This document shows positions 8,924 through 17,068 of a stretch of 64,000 bases of DNA, piece after piece (within the stretch, counting starts at the first letter, position 1; every line of letters starts with the position of its first letter). Below the pieces are notes generated by a model. It searched no databases. It had not been told where the DNA came from and was given only the letters and a program-made list of their open reading frames with translations. The position numbers were made by a program, and so were the translations under genes. This stretch comes from CAWIJJ01 sp963836405 (GTDB taxonomy: Bacteria > Acidobacteriota > Terriglobia > Bryobacterales > Bryobacteraceae): assembly GCA_963836405.1 (NCBI GenBank), contig CAWIJL010000009.1:186001-250000 (forward strand), written 5' to 3'.

Positions 8924-10120
8924 TTGCTCCTCGTTCAGAACGTTTCCAAACTGTACCGTTTGTACCGGCGCCCATCCGACCGGCTGCGTGAGCTCGTACC
9001 GGGAGCCGGAACCTTCCACCACGATTTCTGGGCCCTCCGCGACATCTCGTTCCAGGTGGAGAGTGGCGAGACCCTGGGCCTGGTGGGTCCGAACGGCTGC
9101 GGCAAGAGCACGCTGCTTCAGATTGTTGCAGGCATATTGCAACCGACGACAGGCCGCGTGGTCACCCGCGGCCGCATCGCGGCGCTACTCGAGTTGGGGG
9201 CGGGCTTCAACCCCGAATTCAGCGGCCGGGAAAACGTTTACCTGAACGGCGAGATCATGGGGCTGAGCCGGGCCGAGATCGAACGCGCCATGCCTTCCAT
9301 CGAGGCCTTCGCCGAGATCGGGGAGTTCATCGAGCGGCCGGTGAAGGAGTACTCGAGCGGCATGTATGTGCGGCTCGCTTTCTCCACCGCAATCCACGTG
9401 GATCCGGAAATCCTGATCGTGGACGAGGCTCTGGCGGTGGGGGATGCCGTCTTCGCGAACCGCTGCGTGCGGAAATTTCAGGAGCTGCGCGAGCGGCGCA
9501 TCACGGTGCTTTTCGTTTCGCACGATCTGGGGCTGGTGAAGCAGCTCTCCGACCGCGCCATCCTGCTGCTGCACGGCCGCATTGAAGCGCAGGGCGCGCC
9601 TAAGGACGTGATCAACCGGTACATCGGGCTGGTGCTCGAGAAGCAGGAGCCGAAGACCCGCCGCGAGTCGAGCCTCTCTGCCACGTTCCGCCATGGCGAC
9701 GGCACCAGCGAAATTACCGGCGTGCAGATTCTGAACGCGAGGGGCGAAGAGGTGACCAGCGTGGCCAGCGGAGAGCCGGTGAGCGTGCGGGTCCGCTGCC
9801 GGTTCCGCGAAGCGCAGTCCGACCCGATGGTGGGCATCCTGATCCGCACGCGAATCGGCATGGACGTGTACGGCACCAATACGCGCATCGAGCATGCCGA
9901 CCTGGGCAGCTTCGAGCCCGGCGACGAACTGGAGGTGGATTTTCGCCTGGAATGCTGGCTTACGCCGCAGCAGTATGCGCTCACTGTGGCGACGCAGAAC
10001 AGCGACGGCTCCAGCCACGACTGGCTCGACGATGCCATCGCCTTCGACGTGGTGGATACGCGCGTGGCCGCCGGCGTGGCCAACCTGCGCGCGGAGGTGC
10101 AATGGCGCGTCTCACGGTGA
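8924..10120 (+). CDS. Wzt-type ABC transporter ATPase for polysaccharide export
   Basis: 398-residue cytoplasmic ATPase. Walker A GPNGCGKST (55-63), signature YSSGM (143-147), Walker B ILIVDEA (163-169) and switch His200 are all present, so it should be active. Residues about 250-395 form a Wzt_C-like beta-sandwich that in O-antigen systems binds the glycan terminus (ILIRTRIGMDVYGTNTRI). Such ATPases pair with a Wzm permease; none lies in the window. Start is TTG 8924 with a weak Shine-Dalgarno sequence. It is the first gene of a co-directional cluster reaching 16051 and overlaps the next gene by 19 bp, suggesting that the cluster makes or exports a surface glycan. Confidence 0.88.
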   Translation: MLLVQNVSKLYRLYRRPSDRLRELVPGAGTFHHDFWALRDISFQVESGETLGLVGPNGCGKSTLLQIVAGILQPTTGRVVTRGRIAALLELGAGFNPEFSGRENVYLNGEIMGLSRAEIERAMPSIEAFAEIGEFIERPVKEYSSGMYVRLAFSTAIHVDPEILIVDEALAVGDAVFANRCVRKFQELRERRITVLFVSHDLGLVKQLSDRAILLLHGRIEAQGAPKDVINRYIGLVLEKQEPKTRRESSLSATFRHGDGTSEITGVQILNARGEEVTSVASGEPVSVRVRCRFREAQSDPMVGILIRTRIGMDVYGTNTRIEHADLGSFEPGDELEVDFRLECWLTPQQYALTVATQNSDGSSHDWLDDAIAFDVVDTRVAAGVANLRAEVQWRVSR

Positions 10121-10383
10121 AGGTCCATCCGCGCGCCAGGCGGACCGGCATCACGGGCCGCCTGGGCGACGCGTGGAAGCTCAACCTGGCCGCGCCGCCG
10201 GTGGACGGTAAGGCGAACGAGGAATGCGTCCGCTATTTTTCGGAACTGGCGCGCGTGCCGCGCGCCCGGGTGCGGGTGGTGCTGGGCGCCGCCAGCCGGA
10301 CCAAAGTAGTGGAAGTTTCAGAACTGGCGCAGGAGGCGCTGGACAAGCTGTTGATGGAAGCGTACGCTCGCCAGGCGGGCTGA
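10102..10383 (+). CDS. DUF167 / YggU-family small protein
   Basis: 93-residue protein. LTVKVHPRARR, the PPVDGKANE segment and VVLGAASRTKVVEV are the hallmarks of the YggU/DUF167 fold, whose cellular role is not established. The ATG at 10102 has GGAGG five bases upstream and lies inside the 3' end of the Wzt gene, implying translational coupling. Probably a housekeeping passenger in the operon rather than a glycan enzyme. Confidence 0.88.
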   Translation: MARLTVKVHPRARRTGITGRLGDAWKLNLAAPPVDGKANEECVRYFSELARVPRARVRVVLGAASRTKVVEVSELAQEALDKLLMEAYARQAG

Positions 10384-10416
10384 CGCGCACGCGAGCATTG
10401 CTTTATAGTACGGGTT

Positions 10417-11064
10417 ATGGCAATCATCGCGGTTGCCGGACGGAAGGGCGGCATTGGGAAGTCCACGATTGCGGGCAACCTGACGGCGGAAATGGCCGAG
10501 CTGGGCTGGAGCGTGGCTGCCATCGATGCCGATCCGCAGCACAGTCTGGCAGCCTGGGCCGCGCAGGGAGACGGCATGCTCTCGCGCACCGTCGAGAAGG
10601 TCAGGGATGGAGACGCCGACGCGCTGCGCGCCAAAGTCCGCGCTGCCGCGAAAGACGCCGACCTGATCGTAATCGATACCCCGCCCGGCATGCCCGAAAC
10701 CACGTTCCGTGCGGCACTGCTCGCCGATTTGATGCTGTTGCCCTGCGGGGCGTCTCCGCTCGACCTGTTCGCGCTCAAGGAGGCGCTGTCGCTGGCCCTG
10801 AAAGCACGCGCCGAACGCCGCTCCAAAAAGCCGCGAATCCGTTTTGTGCCGTCGCGGGTTCCCGCCAACACCAACCTGGGACGCGGGCTTTCCGAAGCGC
10901 TGGAGAAGATGGGCAAGAAGGTGCTGCCGCCCATCGGGCAGCGGATTGCCGTGGCCGAAGCCGTGGGCAGCGGGCTCACCATGCTGGAATATGCGCCGCA
11001 TTCGCCCGCCCGCGCCGAATTCTCCGAACTGGCGCGCGCCGTGGACAAGATTCTGCGGCGGTGA
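10417..11064 (+). CDS. ParA/MinD-like P-loop ATPase
   Basis: 215-residue ATPase. The deviant Walker A motif KGGIGKST (10-17) has the signature lysine, and an IDADPQHSLAAW segment and a VIDTPPG segment follow, so it is a catalytically complete ParA/MinD-type dimerising ATPase. No ParB, MinC/E or parS-like partner is visible. Stand-alone ParA-like proteins are known to position cargo such as polysaccharide, chemoreceptor or flagellar complexes; its place between an ABC exporter ATPase and glycan genes suggests it could position envelope machinery, but that is inference. Begins at ATG 10417, 33 bp after yggU; 9 bp separate it from the radical SAM gene. Confidence 0.85.
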   Translation: MAIIAVAGRKGGIGKSTIAGNLTAEMAELGWSVAAIDADPQHSLAAWAAQGDGMLSRTVEKVRDGDADALRAKVRAAAKDADLIVIDTPPGMPETTFRAALLADLMLLPCGASPLDLFALKEALSLALKARAERRSKKPRIRFVPSRVPANTNLGRGLSEALEKMGKKVLPPIGQRIAVAEAVGSGLTMLEYAPHSPARAEFSELARAVDKILRR

Positions 11065-11073
11065 AGCCCCGGC

Positions 11074-12477
11074 ATGGAGATTCTAAGGGCAGTTCGCCGG
11101 CTGGTGCGAAGCGATGACGGATTAGAACCGCCCCCGGCTGCGTCCCACGTCCCGGGTTTTTTCTCGCGCCTCGACCGGTTTCAGCTCAAGGCGTTTCGCA
11201 GCCTGCGCCGCCGCTACCCGGAGCCGGACCTCGAAGTCTTCTGCAAGCTGGTGGCGTTGAAGGCCGCCAACGCATTTGCCGCCGATTGCCACTTCCGGAA
11301 CCGGGATGCCGTAACGATATCGCGGCCGATGCAGCTTCAGATCGATCCAATCAACGCCTGTCACCTCGAATGCCCAAGCTGTCTCCACACTGCAAATCAA
11401 GCGTGGGCTGCGCGCTTCGACTGGCCGCCAGGAACGCTTGCCGTTGCGGATTTCGAGCGGTTCTGCCATGAATTCGGACCTTACGCCACCGGCATCGCGC
11501 TGTTCCGCGACGGAGAGCCGTTGCTGCACCGCCGGTTTCCGGAACTGGTGGCAATCGCCAGGAGCTATCTGCTCTATACCCTCATATCGACGAGCCTTTC
11601 GATGCCGATCGACGCGGGAGCTTTGGTGGCGTCGAGGCTCGACCGGCTGGTTGCCGCGATCGACGGCGCCAGCGCGGAAACGTATAGCCGCTACCGGCGC
11701 GGAGGCAACTTCGATCTGGCGGTCGAGAACCTGCGCGCGATCGTGCGCGCACGCAGGGCTCAAGGCAGCCCCAAGCCATGGCTGGTCTGGCAGTTCCTGG
11801 CGTTCGAACACAACGTGCACGAGATCCCGCTCGCCGCGCGACTGGCGAAGGAGATCGGCGTGGACCAACTGGTGATCTCGAAGCCGCACGCGGTGGCGCA
11901 CGACGATCCTTCAATTCGGGTGGCTGACGCGGCGCCGTTCGGGGAGACGCTCTTTACGGAGCATCCAAACTGGTGCACGGCCGCCGACCGCGCGGCAGTC
12001 GCGCGGAACGCGGAGCGGATCGGCAGGGTGTTCCATCAATCGTGGGCCGCCAGGCATCGCGAATCGGGCGGCGGAGAGGGCGGCGCTCCGTCCGCCGGGT
12101 CGGCGTGCAACTGGCTCTATTACAGCCTGACGATGGATGCCGCCCGGCGGATTACCCCGTGCTGCCTGCCGCCGATGCGGCCGCCGGAGCCGCGCCACCT
12201 CGTGTACGCGAATTTCAGCGGGAACAATGCGGATGACGTAGTCAACTCACCCGACGCGATGCTGGCGCGGAGGCAATCCCGGAGCGGCGGCACGGCGGAA
12301 GCAGGCGAGCCTTTCTGCCTGGTTTGCACGGAGCATCCACGGCCGCCGTTGCCGCCGGATCCGGTCTGGTATCTGCGGTCAGTAGACGATCGCCGCGCGC
12401 TACCGGACGGTGTGCACGCTGCCCTCGCCCGCTCGCCGCTGTTCCTTTCGACAGCAGGCGGTCAATCTACATGCTGA
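11074..12477 (+). CDS. radical SAM/SPASM enzyme (first of two in the cluster)
   Basis: 467-residue iron-sulfur enzyme. The SAM-cluster motif CHLECPSC (C96, C100, C103) opens a partial TIM barrel after an unusual ~85-residue N-terminal extension. The C-terminal part has the spaced cysteines of a SPASM/twitch domain (CNWLYYS, CCLPP, FCLVC). SPASM proteins act on peptides, sugars or lipids, for example by dehydrogenation or thioether formation. No precursor peptide is evident, and its neighbours (AKR, GT2, Wzt) point to carbohydrate modification. The next gene starts inside its stop region (7 bp overlap). Substrate unknown. Confidence 0.83.
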   Translation: MEILRAVRRLVRSDDGLEPPPAASHVPGFFSRLDRFQLKAFRSLRRRYPEPDLEVFCKLVALKAANAFAADCHFRNRDAVTISRPMQLQIDPINACHLECPSCLHTANQAWAARFDWPPGTLAVADFERFCHEFGPYATGIALFRDGEPLLHRRFPELVAIARSYLLYTLISTSLSMPIDAGALVASRLDRLVAAIDGASAETYSRYRRGGNFDLAVENLRAIVRARRAQGSPKPWLVWQFLAFEHNVHEIPLAARLAKEIGVDQLVISKPHAVAHDDPSIRVADAAPFGETLFTEHPNWCTAADRAAVARNAERIGRVFHQSWAARHRESGGGEGGAPSAGSACNWLYYSLTMDAARRITPCCLPPMRPPEPRHLVYANFSGNNADDVVNSPDAMLARRQSRSGGTAEAGEPFCLVCTEHPRPPLPPDPVWYLRSVDDRRALPDGVHAALARSPLFLSTAGGQSTC

Positions 12478-13511
12478 AGAGCCTCTTTCGGAAAACATCG
12501 GGCGCGATTGACGCCGGAACCACTTCCTATGTGAACCTGGGTGGCAGCGGCGTGAAGGTCTCGCGAATCTGCCTGGGGACGATGTCCTTCGGCAGTACAG
12601 ACTGGCAGGCGTGGACGATCGGCGAAGATCAGAGCCGGGCCATCGTGCGCCGCGCGATCGAACTCGGCATCAATTTCTTCGATACGGCGGACGTCTACTC
12701 GAACGGATTGAGCGAAGAGATCCTCGGCAGGGCTTTGGCGGATTTTGCGCGGCGCGATCAGATCGTGCTGGCGACGAAAGTCAACGGCCCCATGGGCGCC
12801 GGACCGAACGACCGGGGCCTGTCGCGCAAGCACATCGTGCAGGCGGTGGAGGCCTCGCTCCGGCGGCTGCGCACCGACTATATCGACCTCTACCAGATTC
12901 ACCGCTGGGATTACGAGACCCCCATCGAGGAGACCCTCGCGGCGCTGAACGATTTGGTGCGAACGGGGAAGGTGCTGTATCTCGGAGCGTCCAGCATGTT
13001 CGCCTGGGAGTTCTCGCGCGCTCTGCACCTGTGCGAACGGCACGGCTGGAGCCGCTTCGTATCCATGCAGAATCACTACAATCTGGTCTACCGGGAAGAA
13101 GAACGCGAGATGTTGCCGCTGTGCCGCCACGAAGGAGTGGCGGTGCTGCCCTGGAGCCCGTTGGCGCGCGGGCTGCTGGCCGGCACACGCAAGCGCGATC
13201 AGGACGGCGCCACGCTGCGCGCCCGCACGGACGAATACGCACGCCGGCTTTATTTCGACGATAGTGATTTCATGGTCGCCGAGCGTGCCGCCGCCCTGGC
13301 CGCCGAACGCGGCGTCGCGCCGGCGCAGATTGCCCTGGCGTGGCTCCTGAGCCGGCCCGGCGTCACTGCTCCGGTAGTGGGCTGCACGCGCGTGGAACAC
13401 GTGGAAGAGGCGATCGGTTCGCTCGCGATCGCGCTCGAGCCCGGCGAAATCGAACGGCTCGAATCCGGCTACCGGCCGCATCCCGTGCTCGGACACGAAG
13501 GGCCGCGATGA
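12471..13511 (+). CDS. aldo/keto reductase
   Basis: 346-residue NADP(H)-dependent AKR-fold oxidoreductase. Catalytic Asp and Tyr lie in FDTADVYSNG, Lys in LATKVNG and His in YQIHRWD; the NADP-binding region near SPLARGLLAG and the GCTRVEHVEEA stretch are also present. Start ATG 12471 overlaps the upstream radical SAM gene; longer versions reaching into that gene are not credible. The stop overlaps the next ATG (ATGA). Sitting between two SPASM enzymes, it may reduce a keto-sugar or aldehyde produced by one of them (inference). Some AKRs of this type are general detoxification enzymes. Confidence 0.9.
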   Translation: MLKSLFRKTSGAIDAGTTSYVNLGGSGVKVSRICLGTMSFGSTDWQAWTIGEDQSRAIVRRAIELGINFFDTADVYSNGLSEEILGRALADFARRDQIVLATKVNGPMGAGPNDRGLSRKHIVQAVEASLRRLRTDYIDLYQIHRWDYETPIEETLAALNDLVRTGKVLYLGASSMFAWEFSRALHLCERHGWSRFVSMQNHYNLVYREEEREMLPLCRHEGVAVLPWSPLARGLLAGTRKRDQDGATLRARTDEYARRLYFDDSDFMVAERAAALAAERGVAPAQIALAWLLSRPGVTAPVVGCTRVEHVEEAIGSLAIALEPGEIERLESGYRPHPVLGHEGPR

Positions 13512-14998
13512 AGATTGGCCGGACCGAGCTTCCGTTGTGGAAATGGAAAGCGGCGCCGGAAGCGTACGGCTTTGCGCCCGATCCCGACTTTGCCGCAGCG
13601 CCGTCACCCACAACGCTATGGATCGAACTGACCTCCAAGTGCCCGTTCGATTGCATCTTTTGCACGCGCCGCACGAGGTTCGGCGCGGGCCGGAACCTCG
13701 ATTTCGATCTGTACCGGAAGCTTATCGCCGAGCTCGAGGCCCCCGATTTCATAGGCCTGAACTACTCGGGCGAGTCGCTGTATTATCCGAAGCTGATCGA
13801 GGCCATCCGGCTCGCCGCAGCCACGGGCGCGGCGACCGAACTGGTGACCGCGTTCTCCACCATCTCCGAGCCGCTGCTGCGCGACCTGGTGGAAAGCGGC
13901 CTCGACAGACTGGCCGTCTCGCTCCACACCATGGATGCGGCGCAGTATCAGGCCATCTATCAGTTCGGCTCGCTCGACATGTTGAAGCGGCGAGTTGCCG
14001 AGTTCCTGAAACTCAGAGCTTCCCTCGGTGTGCGGAAGCCGAGGCTGGACTTCTGTTTCGTGGCCATGATGGAGAACCTGCCGCAGCTTAAGGCAGTGGC
14101 TGCTTATGCGCGCTCCGCCGGAGTTCCGGAGCTTTCGATTCATCCGATCATCGGGCGCCACCTGGTGCCGCACGATTTTTCGCGCGAACTCGACGGACCG
14201 CAGCTTCGCTTGAAATTCAAGCAGGAATTGCGCGCCGCCATCGACGAGGTGCGCGCCGCCGATCCCGGTTTGACCGTCAACGTGCTCAATCCCGACCTGG
14301 ACCCGAATCCGCGGCTGAGCCACTCGCCCGGCTACTACTCACCGCTGCTGCCGCCCGGCGCCCGGATCCACAGTTGCGACCAATCGCCGTTCGAAAGCGC
14401 GCACATCCTGGCCACCGGAGATGTCGTCGTGTGCGAAGTGCACGACGAAGTCCCGATGGGGAATCTCGGCACGGCCTCGCTGCGGGAGATCTGGAACGGC
14501 GAGCGGTACCGGGAGTTCCGGAGGCGGTACAGCAGCGGGTCGATTAAGGGCTGCCGGTCGTGTGTGTGGAAGATGGCCTATTCGCCCGGCCCGCTCGCTG
14601 CAGCCGTCGCGGCGGCCGATGGCATGAGTCCGCAACTGCTGCGCGGCTGGCACGGGCACGATGGCGGCGGCGTCATCTGGAGCAGGAAGCGCGCACTGGT
14701 CGTGCTCGGAAACGGGCGCCGCGCAGCACGGCTGCGGATTGCCGGAATCCTTCCGCACACGCCGGGCGGCGAAGGCAACTGCCTCAGCGTGACCGCGAAC
14801 GGGCGGCCAATCGGGATGCTGCGCAACGATACCCAGGCCTTTGCCGGCTTCGATACGACGCTGGCCTTGCCGGATCAGCCGGACTGCCTGTATGTGGAAC
14901 TCGCGGCTTCGCACCTGTTTCGTCCGTCGCTCCACTCGGCGAGCCCCGATTCGCGCGACCTCGGCGTGGGCCTCATTCGTATGGAGCTGTGCGGCTGA
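13508..14998 (+). CDS. radical SAM/SPASM enzyme with C-terminal beta-domain (second of two)
   Basis: 496-residue enzyme. The radical SAM motif CPFDCIFC (C45, C49, C52) is followed by the SPASM-type segment HSCDQS...VVCEVHDEVPMGNL...GCRSCVW. Unlike typical members it carries a further ~130-residue C-terminal domain rich in strands and ending with LGVGLIRMELCG; a similar D-S-R-x-L-G ending occurs in domains attached to glycan-modifying proteins, but I cannot name the family. ATG 13508 overlaps the AKR stop (ATGA) and the stop abuts the ATG of the GT2 gene, so translation of the three is coupled. Likely acts on a sugar nucleotide or lipid-linked glycan (inference). Confidence 0.82.
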   Translation: MKIGRTELPLWKWKAAPEAYGFAPDPDFAAAPSPTTLWIELTSKCPFDCIFCTRRTRFGAGRNLDFDLYRKLIAELEAPDFIGLNYSGESLYYPKLIEAIRLAAATGAATELVTAFSTISEPLLRDLVESGLDRLAVSLHTMDAAQYQAIYQFGSLDMLKRRVAEFLKLRASLGVRKPRLDFCFVAMMENLPQLKAVAAYARSAGVPELSIHPIIGRHLVPHDFSRELDGPQLRLKFKQELRAAIDEVRAADPGLTVNVLNPDLDPNPRLSHSPGYYSPLLPPGARIHSCDQSPFESAHILATGDVVVCEVHDEVPMGNLGTASLREIWNGERYREFRRRYSSGSIKGCRSCVWKMAYSPGPLAAAVAAADGMSPQLLRGWHGHDGGGVIWSRKRALVVLGNGRRAARLRIAGILPHTPGGEGNCLSVTANGRPIGMLRNDTQAFAGFDTTLALPDQPDCLYVELAASHLFRPSLHSASPDSRDLGVGLIRMELCG

Positions 14999-16051
14999 AT
15001 GCGACCGTGGCGCGAAAGACTTCTGTACGGGGCTCTCAGGCTGGCGGACGCGGCCGGAAACCGGTTGCGATCGCGCGCCAATCGCTTATGGCCGCAGTTG
15101 GGCGGGTATGGCCCCGGCATCACTGTGATGATTCCGGAGCGGGCCAATCCCGAGATCCTGGCCGAGTGCCTGGAGAGAGCGGCAGCGGCATGCGCCCGGG
15201 TATCCGAGCCTTCCGAAATCATCGTGGTGGCCTCCGGTTCGCCTTCTTCGGCTTACCGCGTCCTGATGCAGCAGCACCAACAGGTCCGATGGCTGTTTTC
15301 GGAGCGGCCGCTGTGGTACTCCCGGGCGATCCGGACCGGCATTCGCGCCGCGCGTTTCGAGTGGGTTTACCTGTTGAACAATGACATGATGCTCGATCCC
15401 ATGGCGTTGCAGGCGAGCATGCAGTGGCGTTCGCCGGAGGTGTTTGCGGTGGCGTCGCAGGTCTTCTTCCGGGATGAACGCAAAAGGCGGGAGGAGACCG
15501 GCTGGACGCAGTTCAGCAGTGACGGCGGTCCGATCCAGATCATGGACGAGGTTCCGGCCGACGAGGTGACGGTTCGCGGTACTCTCTACGCGGGGGGCGG
15601 CGCGTCCCTGTTCCGTCGCGACTTGCTGCGTCTGCTGTCGGCGGGTTCGACAGTTTATGAGCCGTTCTACTGGGAAGATGTGGAGTGGGGTGAGCGCGCC
15701 TGGCGCCTCGGATATGCCAGCCTGTACTGTCCGGCATCGAAAGCCTGGCATCTGCACCGCATGACGAACCGGCTCTTTTTCCGGGAAGCGGAAATCGACC
15801 GGATCCTGGCGCGAAATCGCGTGGTCTACCATCTTCGGAACGGCCCGCCGCTGCCGCCGTGCCCCGAGTTTGTACAGATGTTGGCGAACCTCGATGAGGA
15901 ATCGCGCCGCGAGGTGCTGACGTTTTCCCGGATGGCGCGGATCGCCAACGGCCGGCTTGGGAGTGCACGGCTGGCCACCGACCTCGCGACACTCGGAAGT
16001 GTGTGGGAGATCCGATACGGACGCGTCGATGAAGCGGTGGGAAAGCCGTAG
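14999..16051 (+). CDS. family 2 glycosyltransferase (GT-A fold)
   Basis: 350-residue glycosyltransferase. ITVMIPERANPEIL opens the GT-A fold, LLNNDMMLDP supplies a DxD-like metal site, and the FYWEDVEWGERAWRLGY segment matches the ED acceptor/catalytic motif of rhamnosyl/galactosyl GT2 enzymes. No transmembrane helix, so it works in the cytoplasm on nucleotide sugars. The ATG directly follows the TGA of the second radical SAM gene. Last gene of the 8.9-16.05 kb cluster; the regulated SRPBCC/ArsR promoter follows. Confidence 0.88.
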   Translation: MRPWRERLLYGALRLADAAGNRLRSRANRLWPQLGGYGPGITVMIPERANPEILAECLERAAAACARVSEPSEIIVVASGSPSSAYRVLMQQHQQVRWLFSERPLWYSRAIRTGIRAARFEWVYLLNNDMMLDPMALQASMQWRSPEVFAVASQVFFRDERKRREETGWTQFSSDGGPIQIMDEVPADEVTVRGTLYAGGGASLFRRDLLRLLSAGSTVYEPFYWEDVEWGERAWRLGYASLYCPASKAWHLHRMTNRLFFREAEIDRILARNRVVYHLRNGPPLPPCPEFVQMLANLDEESRREVLTFSRMARIANGRLGSARLATDLATLGSVWEIRYGRVDEAVGKP

Positions 16052-16064
16052 TTGCCCCGGAATA

Positions 16065-16076
16065 ATACTTAAGTAT
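16065..16076. promoter_or_regulatory. ArsR-type operator-like palindrome 1
   Basis: Perfect 12-bp palindrome ATACTTAAGTAT just upstream of the -35 element of the SRPBCC/ArsR promoter. The same half-site recurs in palindrome 2, supporting a single dimeric regulator, presumably the ArsR protein encoded downstream. Confidence 0.75.
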
Positions 16077-16080
16077 CCAC

Positions 16081-16109
16081 TTGACAATTCTCCCCGGCCG
16101 CTCAATACT
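16081..16109 (+). promoter_or_regulatory. sigma-70-type promoter of the SRPBCC/ArsR genes
   Basis: Consensus -35 TTGACA (16081-16086), a 17-base spacer and a -10-like AATACT (16104-16109). The -10 overlaps the left arm of the second palindrome, an arrangement suited to repression by the ArsR product. The GAGGAGAGGA ribosome-binding purine run follows at 16131-16140. Confidence 0.72.
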
Positions 16110-16128
16110 TAATCATTGGCTTAAGTAT
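16105..16128. promoter_or_regulatory. ArsR-type operator-like inverted repeat 2
   Basis: Perfect 8-bp arms ATACTTAA (16105-16112) and TTAAGTAT (16121-16128) around an 8-base spacer. It lies across the -10 and start region, about 40 bp from palindrome 1, which has the same ATACTTAA core. Confidence 0.75.
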
Positions 16129-16146
16129 CCGAGGAGAGGAAATCCG

Positions 16147-16623
16147 ATGGAAACACAATCCGTTATACACAGCACCTTCGTCATCGAGCGCAGCTATCCG
16201 GCCAAGCCCGAACGCGTTTTCGCGGCCTTGTCTGACCCGAAGAAGAAGCGCCGGTGGTACGTCGATGGCGGCGGCCACCAGGTGGAGAATTATGAACTGG
16301 ACTTTCGCGCCGGTGGCAGGGAGTCGGCGCGCTTCCGCTTCAAGGAAGGCTCGCCGCTCCAGGGTATGGTGTGCGAAAACGAAGCCATTTTTCAGGATGT
16401 AGTCCCCGACCGGCGGGTGGTCGCGGCTTCCACCATGAGCGTCGGCGGCAAGCACATTTCGGCGTCGCTGGTGACGTTCGAGCTTGTGGCTTCCGCCAGC
16501 GGCACCGACCTCATTTTCACCCACCAGGGCGCATTTTTCGAAGGCGCCGACGGCCCGCAGATGCGCGAAGAGGGATGGCGCAAGCTGCTCGACCGTTTGG
16601 ACGCGGAGATGGCGACCCGGTAG
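16147..16623 (+). CDS. SRPBCC (AHSA1-like) domain protein
   Basis: 158-residue single-domain START/SRPBCC protein, a helix-grip fold that binds hydrophobic ligands. The segment ERSYPAKPERVFAALSDP, a WYVDGG stretch and the C-terminal MREEGWRKLLDRL helix match the AHSA1/YndB group. The ATG at 16147 is preceded by a strong GAGGAGAGG site; the in-frame ATG further upstream lies in the promoter. It is followed 13 bp later by an ArsR-family regulator, a pairing seen repeatedly in bacteria, where the regulator controls the SRPBCC gene. Ligand unknown. Confidence 0.88.
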   Translation: METQSVIHSTFVIERSYPAKPERVFAALSDPKKKRRWYVDGGGHQVENYELDFRAGGRESARFRFKEGSPLQGMVCENEAIFQDVVPDRRVVAASTMSVGGKHISASLVTFELVASASGTDLIFTHQGAFFEGADGPQMREEGWRKLLDRLDAEMATR

Positions 16624-16636
16624 GCCGGGGGGCGCC

Positions 16637-16969
16637 ATGCCATACGCGAAGGCCGACATCGACCGTGTCTTCCATGCGCTCGGCGATCCGACCCGCCGCG
16701 CCATCGTGGAGAAACTGAGCGAAGGGCCGGTTTCGGTGTCGCGCCTGGCCGAACCGCTCGGCATCAGCCTGGCGGCGGTGGTTCAACACCTGCAAGTGCT
16801 TGAAGAGAGCGGCCTGGTGCATACCGAGAAGAGCGGCAGGGTGCGCACCTGCCGCATCGAGGCCGCCGGCTTCGCGGTCGCGCAGCAGTGGATCAACGAC
16901 CGGCGGACGGTCTGGGAACGCCGCCTGGACCGCCTGGGCGAAGCGCTCGCCGGGCCTGATGAGGAATAA
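16637..16969 (+). CDS. ArsR-family winged-helix transcriptional regulator
   Basis: 110-residue DNA-binding protein. FHALGDPTRRAIVEKL opens the winged helix, the recognition helix region is LGISLAAVVQHLQVLEESG, and the wing is LVHTEKSGRVRTC. No metal-binding CxC is in the recognition helix, so it is not an arsenic/cadmium sensor of the classical type. It probably represses its own operon through the ATACTTAA palindromes upstream of the SRPBCC gene (inference). The next gene, an ADOP permease, starts 99 bp downstream in the same direction and may be read through from the same promoter. Confidence 0.9.
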   Translation: MPYAKADIDRVFHALGDPTRRAIVEKLSEGPVSVSRLAEPLGISLAAVVQHLQVLEESGLVHTEKSGRVRTCRIEAAGFAVAQQWINDRRTVWERRLDRLGEALAGPDEE

Positions 16970-17068
16970 TAATTCAGACACTGTCGATTTCGGCGGGGTC
17001 TGTTCGACGTACAGTACAGAGGGCCGGATGTGGCCCTCAAAACAAGATTCCTGTCAAGGAGCCAAGGA

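Noticed and set aside
11074..14998. RiPP maturation cluster interpretation of the two SPASM enzymes
   Set aside because: I looked for a short precursor ORF beside or between the genes, but spacing is 0 to 9 bp or overlapping throughout and none fits; glycan-related partners make carbohydrate chemistry more likely.
16970..17068. Short inverted repeat CTGT-n7-ACAG near 17000-17014 as an operator for the ADOP gene
   Set aside because: Arms of four bases are expected by chance and no matching site was seen elsewhere.
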